Source: QHXW01 sp035280425
GTDB lineage: Bacteria; Acidobacteriota; Terriglobia; Bryobacterales; Bryobacteraceae
Reading direction: 5' to 3'
Length of the DNA: 64,000 nt
Assembly: GCA_035280425.1 (NCBI GenBank)
Contig: DATEFW010000021.1
Span: 62,001-126,000 of the forward strand
Position 1 is the first letter of the stretch, and each line of letters begins with the position of its first letter. Positions 16,592 through 24,202 of the stretch are shown here, piece after piece. A model generated the notes under the pieces. The model did not search any database, was not told where the DNA came from, and was given only the letters and a program-made list of their open reading frames with translations. Both the position numbers and the translations under genes were made by a program.

Positions 16592-18526
16592 TTAGCGGAT
16601 CTCGAAGATTCCAAAGGATAAACCAAGCTCCCGGACGTCGCCGGGCACATGGAATGTCCGGCTGGTCTCGACCGTAATTTCCACCTGTTTCCTCCCAACT
16701 AGCTGATTCGGAAGGTTAAACATCAAGTGGAAGTCCGCGTCATGTTGCCCCAGCCGCGCCTCCGGAAGTGACATTCCGTCCACCGATACCCGCACTTTGA
16801 CCGCACCCTGCGCCAATTCGGCCTCCGAACAGCGCCCGGCGACCAGCAGCTTTTCGCCAGGCGACTGCGGGCCCGCCATTCGCAGCGTTGCGCGCTTCGG
16901 CATCCAGCGGTGATCGCCCTCCGGATCGTACCATTGAGGTCCAAGCAGATAGGCCATGGCCGGGTTGCCCACGTCTACGCGGTGTGGCAGATCGCGGTTT
17001 ATTTGCGCGATCCGCGCCAGCGTATAAGGGGTCGTAATATTTTTCAAACGCGCGCCACCGGCCCTGTAGACCACGATCTGGTCCTCGCGCAGGCCTTGGA
17101 AAAGCGGCCCAGGGGGCATCACGTAGTCGGTTACGCGGCCTTCGCTCGGCCGGGCCTCGATGCGGCTCTCCGACCCGGGCGTCAGGTAGACGCTGCTAAT
17201 CCCTAGAGCTGCAAAGGGATGGTGCCAAACGGCGGTCCAGAAAAGCGTGCTGTCAACGCCGTCGAGCAGGATCGTCTTTCGGGGATAAAGCTCATGGGCG
17301 CGCTCGACGCCCAAAACCAGCCGCTCGACCGCTTTGCTGGCGTCGAGACGGTAGCGCACTGATCGCCGGTCGACACGTGTCATCGACACCACGTACGCCG
17401 CGGTCACCACGGCCATCACCGCTTTCCAGGCTACCGGGCGGCGCCAGGCGTGGACCAGGGCGTAGCCGGCCAGGATTGCCGGGCCGATCGCAGGGAGCGC
17501 GACGTAGTAATCCGAAACGTGATCGCGGAGCGGCACAAGCGGCGCAATCACGATCACGAACCAGCTCAGGCAGAATACGGGGAGCCAGTCACGCGCGCGC
17601 GCCCGCCGGATGGCGAACGCGATCAGCGCCAGGATTACCAGCGCCGCAGCCGCCACGCGCAGGCGGCCGTCCCATCCTGCGGGAATCTGGCTTGAAGTGA
17701 GTGTCCAAATGGTGTAACGAAGAAAGGTCACCGGGAGCGCCGCATCGAAGTGCAGCGCGTAGACACCGGCCGGCGGCGGAGCGACGGCGGCGTGCACAGC
17801 GGTGAAAATCACCGACGGCACAAAGAGCGCGAGCGTCGATCGAAAATATTTGCGGGCGCACGTGAACGTATAAAGCGCCGCCAGCGCCGGATAGACGACA
17901 TTGATTTCGAGCGCGCCGAATCCGGAAAGGAACATCGCCCATTCGCAGTAAAGATCGCGGCGCCGTCCGGTTTCGATGTAGCGCAGCAGAAACCAGAACG
18001 CCGCGAGCATGAAGAATGCGCAGAGAATTTCGTTATAGACCGAGGTCCAGACCATGGCGAGCGCGAGGCCGTTGTTCACCAGCCATAGGATCGCCGCCCA
18101 GAAGCCGGCAGCGCGCGAGCCGGTCATGCGGCGCGCGACGGCCGTGAGCAGCAGCAGGTTGGCGCACTGGGTGAGCATGACCCAGATGCGGAAGGGCAGG
18201 GCGTCGGCGCCGAAGATCGAGCTGAACACGATGAAAAACGCGCGCTCGCTCAGGACGCGGCTGGTGCCTTGCGCCATGGGAGCGAACAGCTCGTGAATGA
18301 GGTCGCGCCAGTCGTGGATTTGCAGCCGGAGGCTGAGCCAGGCGAAATCGTCGGCCTGAAACCAGGCGAAGAGGCCGCGCCAGTAGACGAGCAGGCAGAG
18401 GAGCGGCGGGATAAGCCAGAGGGCGGCGGTGAGAATGGCGCTGCGCCGTGGTGTGTCGCTCGATTCGTGACGGACCGACGCAGATTTACCGGACTGCGAA
18501 CTCGCGGCGAGGTCGTGAGAAGACAA
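16592..18526 (-). CDS. GT-C-like polytopic membrane protein
   Basis: This 644-residue protein is drawn from a TTG at 18526, since no ATG or GTG lies near; the first hydrophobic helix starts at about residue 30. About ten helices fill residues 30-430. A loop after helix 1 carries QADDFAWLSL, like the acidic DD motif of GT-C glycosyltransferases, then FGADALPFRIWVMLTQCANL. The C-terminal 200 residues are soluble and beta-rich. It shares order and many motifs with the protein at 28034-29791, so the two are paralogues. Probable role: lipid-linked sugar transfer at the cytoplasmic membrane; substrate unknown. Confidence 0.7.
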   Translation of the reverse strand: MSSHDLAASSQSGKSASVRHESSDTPRRSAILTAALWLIPPLLCLLVYWRGLFAWFQADDFAWLSLRLQIHDWRDLIHELFAPMAQGTSRVLSERAFFIVFSSIFGADALPFRIWVMLTQCANLLLLTAVARRMTGSRAAGFWAAILWLVNNGLALAMVWTSVYNEILCAFFMLAAFWFLLRYIETGRRRDLYCEWAMFLSGFGALEINVVYPALAALYTFTCARKYFRSTLALFVPSVIFTAVHAAVAPPPAGVYALHFDAALPVTFLRYTIWTLTSSQIPAGWDGRLRVAAAALVILALIAFAIRRARARDWLPVFCLSWFVIVIAPLVPLRDHVSDYYVALPAIGPAILAGYALVHAWRRPVAWKAVMAVVTAAYVVSMTRVDRRSVRYRLDASKAVERLVLGVERAHELYPRKTILLDGVDSTLFWTAVWHHPFAALGISSVYLTPGSESRIEARPSEGRVTDYVMPPGPLFQGLREDQIVVYRAGGARLKNITTPYTLARIAQINRDLPHRVDVGNPAMAYLLGPQWYDPEGDHRWMPKRATLRMAGPQSPGEKLLVAGRCSEAELAQGAVKVRVSVDGMSLPEARLGQHDADFHLMFNLPNQLVGRKQVEITVETSRTFHVPGDVRELGLSFGIFEIR

Positions 18527-18722
18527 TTCGACGATTCCGTGTAAGGGGATATCTTAGCAGGGGAGGCATGTACAAATAGACGGCCGTGCTTCGGACATGA
18601 CGATATGCACGTCAAGCCCGAGCCCTCACCAGTTTGCGTGTCAATCTCGAGGCCAGCCGGTTAACGCAAGCTTCCGGAGGCCGCCGCGCGGATGGCGCCG
18701 AGCGGCCCCTGGTGTTGCGGTT

Positions 18723-19655
18723 TTACTTCGCTGCCCGTCCGGCGCGGCTGCGGAGAGGCGCGGGGAGCACTGCTGGATTGAACGACTGTACCCCGGCCGG
18801 CTGATCCAACGGCTCGAGAGACGACTGCACATTGCTGTCGCCATCGTCCAGGAAGACACCGTTCCGCTCCGAACCCATCTCCCCGAAACTTCCTGACGAG
18901 CTGAAGGTGCCCGAGGCCAAGAAACTTCCGTCGTTGCGGTACACCGTGACGGTTCCCGAGTTGGTCGCCAGCCACATTTTTCCGGCCCAGTGGAACGCGC
19001 TCAACGGGTCGGGGGACGAAGGCACAACGATGCGCGGCTTTCCGGATTTCTTGTAGGTGATGTCAAACGAAACCGTCGAAGGCACTCTGGCCGCCCCCAG
19101 AAAAGCCACCTCGTCGGCAACCGGAAGGTTGGCAACGTGGATGGTCAGCGTGTCGCCGCTGATGACCACGGCATCGTCCGGTACTTGTGCGATCCAAAAG
19201 AGACCGTTAGTCGTGATCCCGGTATTAAAATCGTGGACTTGAGACCCCGAACTGGGGTCGAAGAAGTCCAGTCATATCTCGACGAAAGTGCCAAAGGCTT
19301 TCGCGGATACCGTGCCGCCGGCGCCGTCGTGGGGGATAGCCCCGACATACTTCCCCTGATAGACACGGATGTCGGTGGCGATGTTGTAGACTTTTCCGCT
19401 GCTGTCGGTGGCGGTGCCGCTGGTGTACCCCATGGCCACAGTGCCGTTGGAATTGATGATGCCGTGCGGCTCGGCGTTTAGCCCGTCAAAGAAGGATCCG
19501 ACGCCGGGGAAAAATTGATTGACAAACGTTACAGGTCCGCCGACGCTGGGAAAGACGTCGCCACCCGGAATCGGGACAGGATAGACCTGACCCTTGATCT
19601 GCCAGCAGCCACCCAAAACCAATGCCACAAATGCGAAACCCGTCCGTCGCAACAT
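18723..19655 (-). pseudogene. Exported hypothetical protein interrupted by in-frame TGA
   Basis: ATG 19655, after a GAGGCGAG ribosome site, starts a signal peptide with a lipobox-like ALVLGGC. The frame runs to GTFVEI, meets TGA (19272-19274), and continues without frame change as LDFFDPSSGSQVHDF through to the stop at 18723. The last 148 residues have a beta-rich character with FHWAGKMWLATNSGTVTV. Total length would be about 310 residues. TGG (Trp) to TGA is the simplest change. It could be a recent nonsense mutation, an assembly error, or readthrough; the downstream part also has a possible GTG start at 19169. Family unknown. Confidence 0.6.
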
Positions 19656-19808
19656 GACCTCGCCTCTTTCTCGCGTAGCGATGCGGTTGAGTATTGTCCC
19701 CGGCCGTCCTGGACGCAACTGAAGTAACGGGACAACAGACGGATGGCAGGCTTTTTCACGTAATGTCAGGCTAGGGTGCTATAATCCTCGGTCATTTGAG
19801 GTCGACGG

Positions 19809-21527
19809 ATGAGTCCGGAACACCCCATGGGCCGGCGGCTCGATTCCTGGAAAGAGATTGCGGCCTACCTCAACCGGACCGAGAGGACCGTCCACCGGTG
19901 GGAGGAGCGGGAAGGGCTTCCCGTCCATCGCCAGCAACATGAAAAGCGCAGCTCTGTTTTCGCCTATACCGGCGAACTAGATGCCTGGCGGGAGGCGCGC
20001 GAGGGGGGCGGCGCTTTGCCTGCCAACGCGGAATTGCCTGCATCCACGGCAGCGCACCGCTGGGTATGGATCGCCACAGCGGCGGTTTTGGTGGCATGCG
20101 CCAGCTTCATGGCCTGGAGGCTCGCGCCTCGCCTGCCTGGTTCCGGCGGCATCCAATCTGTGGCGGTGCTGCCGTTGGAGAACGCTTCGCGAGATCCCCG
20201 GCAGGATTACTTTGTCGACGGGATGACGGACGAACTGATTACCGAACTGGCGAAGACGCGCTCGTTGCGGGTGGTTTCGCGATCTTCGGTGATGCGCTAC
20301 AAGACGGCCACGCGCCCGCCGGTTACACAAATCGCGCGGGAGTTGGGGGTGGACGCTGTCTTGGAAGGGGAGGTGCTGCTCTCCGGCGACCGGGTAAGGA
20401 TCACGGCGCGACTTCTGGATGGCCGGACGGACCGGCACCTTTGGGCTGAAACTTACGACCGCGATGTCAGGGATGTGCTGACTGTTCAGGACGAGGTGGC
20501 CAGGGCGATCACACGCCAGATTAGCGGCGGCGTGGAATCCGCGCGCGAAAACAACACCGGCGCGGGACCGACGGTCAGCAGTGATGTGCGCGAAGCCTGC
20601 ATGAAAGCGCGCTATCACCTGCACCGGGGCACCGAACCAGAGATACGTTCGGCGATCAACGAGTTCCAGGCAGCCCTGGAATTGAACCAGCGTTATGCGC
20701 CCGCATATGCCGGTCTGGCAGATTGTTACGTTGCGTTCACCGAGTTTTACCTGCCGCCGTCTTACTCCATGCCAAAGGCCAGAGACGCCGCACTCCATGC
20801 CCTGCAATTTGACGAGAAGCTGCCGGAAGCGCACACCTCGCTGGGTGTGGTGCGGTTCCTTTATGAATGGGACTGGAAGGGAGCGGAGCAGGAGTTTCAG
20901 CGCGCTGTTGCACTCAATCCCAATTATGTCGACGCGCACCTGTGGTACGCCAACTTTCTGGCCGAGATGGGGCGCCAACCGGAAGCGGAGGCCGAGATTC
21001 AACAGGCGGAGCGAATCGATCCGCTCTCATTGAACGTTTATCTGAACGCGACTTTTGTGTACTATCTGGGCCGGCGCGAAGACCGGGTAGCTCGTGCTTT
21101 CAAAACCGCTCTCGAGCTCGAACCGGGTTTTCCGATCACGCACAGCAGCGTCTGGCTGGGATATGCCCCGAAAGTGATTCTCGACGCGCTCGTGCCGCTC
21201 GAAAAGCGGGTTGACCCTGATCCGGACAATCCGATGGCGATGGCGACGCTGGCGTCCTATGCAGCGGTTGAAGGGCGAAAGGACGAGGCGCGCAGGCTGC
21301 TAGTGCGCCTGAGCCGCGTCGCGGATCAGCGTTACGTTTGCCCCTACGAAATGGCCGCGGCTCACGCTGCGCTGCAAGAAAGACCGCGAGCTTACCACTG
21401 GCTTGAACAAGCGTATCGCCAGCGGTCGATCTGCCTGCCGGATTTAAAAATGGACCCGCGCTTCGATTCCCTGCGGGGTGAGCCCCGATTCCAGGGATTG
21501 CTACGGCTTGTTGGCTTGGCCCGTTGA
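19809..21527 (+). CDS. Membrane-anchored HTH / TolB-N-like / TPR protein
   Basis: This 572-residue protein begins with a MerR/excisionase-like HTH (LDSWKEIAAYLNRTERTVHR, then WEEREGLPVHR). A single transmembrane helix follows near residues 78-96. Residues of about 110-235 form the FlgO/TolB N-terminal-like domain (VAVLPLENASRD, YFVDGMTDELITELA, LGVDAVLEGEV). TPR-like repeats fill 250-560. The same architecture is abundant in Acidobacteriota and resembles CadC-like one-component regulators with the HTH in the cytosol. Targets and signal are unknown. It diverges from the TGA-interrupted gene, with promoters expected in 19656-19808. Confidence 0.82.
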   Translation: MSPEHPMGRRLDSWKEIAAYLNRTERTVHRWEEREGLPVHRQQHEKRSSVFAYTGELDAWREAREGGGALPANAELPASTAAHRWVWIATAAVLVACASFMAWRLAPRLPGSGGIQSVAVLPLENASRDPRQDYFVDGMTDELITELAKTRSLRVVSRSSVMRYKTATRPPVTQIARELGVDAVLEGEVLLSGDRVRITARLLDGRTDRHLWAETYDRDVRDVLTVQDEVARAITRQISGGVESARENNTGAGPTVSSDVREACMKARYHLHRGTEPEIRSAINEFQAALELNQRYAPAYAGLADCYVAFTEFYLPPSYSMPKARDAALHALQFDEKLPEAHTSLGVVRFLYEWDWKGAEQEFQRAVALNPNYVDAHLWYANFLAEMGRQPEAEAEIQQAERIDPLSLNVYLNATFVYYLGRREDRVARAFKTALELEPGFPITHSSVWLGYAPKVILDALVPLEKRVDPDPDNPMAMATLASYAAVEGRKDEARRLLVRLSRVADQRYVCPYEMAAAHAALQERPRAYHWLEQAYRQRSICLPDLKMDPRFDSLRGEPRFQGLLRLVGLAR

Positions 21528-21572
21528 GCGGCAAATACCGGCCCATAGGCACGCATGCGGCCGACTTTCTTC

Positions 21573-22580
21573 TCACCGGAACCAATAAATCAAAATCCCA
21601 TACCCCACGCCCGCGGGGTCCGTCGTCTTCGCGGTTTGAAACGCCATGAAGCGGCCGTCGGTTGAGACCACCGGGTTCGACGCCTTGCCGCCTTCGTAAT
21701 CGTTGAAGTAAGTGAGGCGCACGAAATCCTTGCCGGTGCCGTCGAGCTTGAGCTTCCAGATATCGATATTTCCCGAGCCGCGCTTGCCGCCGAGCTGGTC
21801 CACCTGGCGGTCGGATTCCACGCAGGTGTACTGGCCGTCCGGAAAAATGCCTTCCACTTCGTTGTAAGTGCCGGCCGCTTTCGAAAAATTCGTCACTTCT
21901 CCGGTTTTGAGATCGATGCCCATCACGGAAGCGAGTCCGCGCGGCTCGTAGCAGGTGAAGGTCATCTTGGAATCGTTGTCATAAAAATCCTGGGCTTCGA
22001 GCGTGCAACTTTTGTCCTTGCTCTCGTAGACCATTTTCTGATTCACCAGCTTCGGCGCCGGCCCGGAAAGATCCACGTCGGCAGTGTAGAGCCGCGAATC
22101 TTCGGCAGGCAATTCCTCGTGGTCTTCGTGCGTTTCCGAAAACGCGATCTTCATGCTTTTTTTCGAAATCGCCGCGCCTTCGTGCATTTTCTGGCCGAAT
22201 TTGACCGGTTTCGCGCCGGGCTCGCGGCCGAGATACCAGAGCTCGTTATCCCGCGTGCGGCTGGTGTGGATGTTTTCGAAATGATCCGGGCCGATCAGAA
22301 TGTAATCGCCGTTCACCAGATGCATCACGCGCAGGAAGGCCGCCGCCGGGACATTGCAGGTGAGGCAGCGGATGACGCGGGTTTTGAGATCGATGACAAA
22401 CGCGTCGCCGAAACTTTTCGACATGAATGCGACCTGCGTGTTGTCGGGCGAAATGTCGGCGCGCTCGCCGAAGTGCGTGAGGATTTGGATTTTGATGGGG
22501 AGATGATCGAGCTGGCTTCCCGGTTTCCGCTGCGCCAGAAGCGCGAGCGGCACTAGCGCGGCCGCACAAATGAGCTTCAT
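21573..22580 (-). CDS. Secreted PD40/TolB-like beta-propeller protein
   Basis: This 335-residue protein has a signal peptide (MKLICAAALVPLALLAQRKP) and repeated PD40-type strands such as DISPDNTQVAFMS, GAAISKKSMKIAFSET and PVVSTDGRFMAFQTA. It has one C-x2-C pair (CLTCNV). PD40 propellers are found in TolB and in periplasmic or peptidase-linked proteins; no peptidase domain is present. It lies 60 bp downstream of the third short peptide gene on the same strand, so they may share a transcript. Specific role unknown. Confidence 0.72.
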   Translation of the reverse strand: MKLICAAALVPLALLAQRKPGSQLDHLPIKIQILTHFGERADISPDNTQVAFMSKSFGDAFVIDLKTRVIRCLTCNVPAAAFLRVMHLVNGDYILIGPDHFENIHTSRTRDNELWYLGREPGAKPVKFGQKMHEGAAISKKSMKIAFSETHEDHEELPAEDSRLYTADVDLSGPAPKLVNQKMVYESKDKSCTLEAQDFYDNDSKMTFTCYEPRGLASVMGIDLKTGEVTNFSKAAGTYNEVEGIFPDGQYTCVESDRQVDQLGGKRGSGNIDIWKLKLDGTGKDFVRLTYFNDYEGGKASNPVVSTDGRFMAFQTAKTTDPAGVGYGILIYWFR

Positions 22581-22640
22581 GGCTCAATTGTATGGCGGAA
22601 CGGCGAGCGGAGATTTCACGGAACGGCGGTTAGGATCAGG

Positions 22641-22706
22641 CTAGTTGGCGTACCGGTCGTGAGAATCTTTAACTTCGCCGGCCTTCAGTCTCGTTTTGAC
22701 TTTCAT
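22641..22706 (-). CDS. Short peptide gene 3 (21 aa, MKVKTRLKAG start)
   Basis: ATG 22706 follows a ribosome site (GGAGAAAACGCA) and ends at TAG 22641-22643. The peptide opens MKVKTRLKAG like the two before it, then has a hydrophilic 11-residue tail with Asp, His, Arg and Tyr. It sits 30 bp after peptide 2 and 60 bp before the PD40-like gene. Conserved start, separate ribosome site and divergent tail argue for a real gene family; a RiPP-like precursor is one guess. Function unknown. Confidence 0.6.
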   Translation of the reverse strand: MKVKTRLKAGEVKDSHDRYAN

Positions 22707-22736
22707 TGCGTTTTCTCCAGTCCCTTCCAAACTGCA

Positions 22737-22808
22737 CTACATTTTGAGGGTGTTGGATGCGCCGTCACCCCAATTGACACCGGCTTTCACGTTCGTTTTG
22801 GTTTTCAT
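22737..22808 (-). CDS. Short peptide gene 2 (23 aa, MKTKTNVKAG start)
   Basis: ATG 22808 follows GGGAGCAAGAAA and ends at TAG 22737-22739. The first ten residues equal those of peptide 1; the 13-residue tail is neutral and rich in Asn and Gly with one Trp and one Asp. The first 28 bases of the gene differ from those of peptide 1 by one base, pointing to tandem duplication followed by tail divergence. Function unknown. Confidence 0.6.
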   Translation of the reverse strand: MKTKTNVKAGVNWGDGASNTLKM

Positions 22809-22870
22809 TTTCTTGCTCCCTATAACCTTGAATCCCTCAGGTCAGTGTGACCCGGGCTAAAACCGCCAAG

Positions 22871-22924
22871 TCAGCGACGGCAAACAACGATGATGCCGGC
22901 CTTCACGTTCGTTTTGGTTTTCAT
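22871..22924 (-). CDS. Short peptide gene 1 (17 aa, MKTKTNVKAG start)
   Basis: ATG 22924 follows a strong ribosome site (AAAGGAGACACGGA) and ends at TGA 22871-22873. The peptide is MKTKTNVKAGIIVVCRR: the shared ten-residue start plus a hydrophobic tail with one Cys and two Arg. The same frame is open upstream to 23293, but that extension overlaps another gene and does not resemble peptides 2 and 3. The 203-bp spacer to the upstream gene (22925-23127) holds no other gene I can support. Confidence 0.6.
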   Translation of the reverse strand: MKTKTNVKAGIIVVCRR

Positions 22925-23127
22925 TTCCGTGTCTCCTTTCACGCCATCTGAAAGCAGTTCCCTTACCAATCGTGACCCGGCGGCGCAAACTGCGCGAAGG
23001 CATTGTGCCGAAGGGAGTTGGCGAGGGGCGGCGGCACTCCGGCCATCACGACGGCCGCTAACGACTATCCGATCGGATATCGTAAGCGAACGAAACAGAT
23101 AGGGCGAAGGAAAAAACTGTTCAACCG

Positions 23128-23796
23128 TTACGGCTCGAGCGCCATGCTGCACTTGCCCGCTGGGCCGTTGTAAGTCAGCTCGATCGATTGGATCTTGTCG
23201 GTCTTGCCGCGGTACGGGAAATAAAGCAGGCCGGCTTTGGGAAGCGCGCGGTCGCCTTCCGGCATGGAGATTTTTTGCAGGCGAATGCGCCACTCGTGCC
23301 GCACGGCGTCCGGCACGCGGAACGGCGGAGGCGGACTGTTATCTTTCTGCCCGCCGCCGGTGCTGACGCTGGTCTTCTCCTTCTGCTCGGCTGCGGTCGG
23401 CTCCAGCTGGAAATCCTTGAGAGTGGAAACCACCAGGCCGTAGGGCTGCGCCGTTTCCGGCTTTTTCTTGTTGATGCGGATCGTGAAATCCGTGGGCGAA
23501 AGCGTAGTGCGCGCGCCGTCCGGTCCATAGATCGCGGCTTCGACCACGACGTAATCCTCTGTAGTGAGGGTGCCTTCGGGCGTCCCGACATTGTGTCCGG
23601 TGAACTCGGCGGCGAGCGTCAGGTTGCCGGCCTGGGCATGGAACTGATAATCGGCTGGAGTGGCTCGCGCCGGGAGCCCTTCATCTTTTGGCGGCGCGAC
23701 CTGTTTGGGCGGATCGGCCTGGCCCTGGAGCAGGCCCAGGGCGCAGGCGAAAACGGTGAAAACGGGAATGGAAATGCGTGACATGTTGAGCTTCAA
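23128..23796 (-). CDS. Exported hypothetical protein
   Basis: This 222-residue protein has a signal peptide (ISIPVFTVFACALGLLQGQA), starting at ATG 23796 or at ATG 23784 (MSRIS). The mature part opens with a Pro/Lys linker, then beta-strand-rich sequence (DYVVVEAAIYGPDGARTTLS), a low-complexity Pro/Gly insert near residues 150-165, and the C-terminus IELTYNGPAGKCSMALEP. No family is recognised. It is the gene before the three short peptide genes on the same strand. Confidence 0.6.
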   Translation of the reverse strand: MKLNMSRISIPVFTVFACALGLLQGQADPPKQVAPPKDEGLPARATPADYQFHAQAGNLTLAAEFTGHNVGTPEGTLTTEDYVVVEAAIYGPDGARTTLSPTDFTIRINKKKPETAQPYGLVVSTLKDFQLEPTAAEQKEKTSVSTGGGQKDNSPPPPFRVPDAVRHEWRIRLQKISMPEGDRALPKAGLLYFPYRGKTDKIQSIELTYNGPAGKCSMALEP

Positions 23797-23889
23797 AATT
23801 ATATGTTACAGCGATAGAGCGGGCGCGAGGAGCACGGGACGGCGCAGGAGCGGCGACCCGCTCGCGCAGCCTTCCGGGCTTTCGAAAAT

Positions 23890-24186
23890 CTACTCCGTCT
23901 TCTCCGCCGGCACTAATGGCGCGGCTTTCGGCTTCGCCGCAGGAGTGCCCGCTGCCGCGGCCGCCTTGGCGGGCTTGGCCTCCGGTTGCGCGAGCGATTC
24001 CGCGGCACTCTTCATCATGAACCGCAGGTAAAGGCCGAAGGCGAATGCCACCGAAAGGCACGTCAGCAGAAGGAACAGGCCGTCCACTGTAGCCGCCTGG
24101 CCCGTCGCAACCAGCCACACCGCCGCGGCGAGCGAAGCCAGAATCACAACACAACTGAATATAAACAGGAATCCGCGATCCGACAT
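23890..24186 (-). CDS. Small two-helix membrane protein
   Basis: This 98-residue protein starts at ATG 24186 (MSDRGFLFIFSCVVILASLA) and has two transmembrane helices, at about 5-25 and 32-52, followed by an Ala/Lys/Pro-rich cytoplasmic or periplasmic tail. An upstream ATG at 24228 would overlap acnA. It begins 17 bp after the acnA stop and may be cotranscribed. No family recognised. Confidence 0.6.
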   Translation of the reverse strand: MSDRGFLFIFSCVVILASLAAAVWLVATGQAATVDGLFLLLTCLSVAFAFGLYLRFMMKSAAESLAQPEAKPAKAAAAAGTPAAKPKAAPLVPAEKTE

Positions 24187-24202
24187 ATGTCCAACAGTGA
24201 TT

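Noticed and set aside
19272..19274. TGA as a selenocysteine codon
   Set aside because: No SECIS-like hairpin is evident after it, the context is not a redox motif, and the protein is not a known selenoprotein type; Trp-to-stop mutation is simpler.
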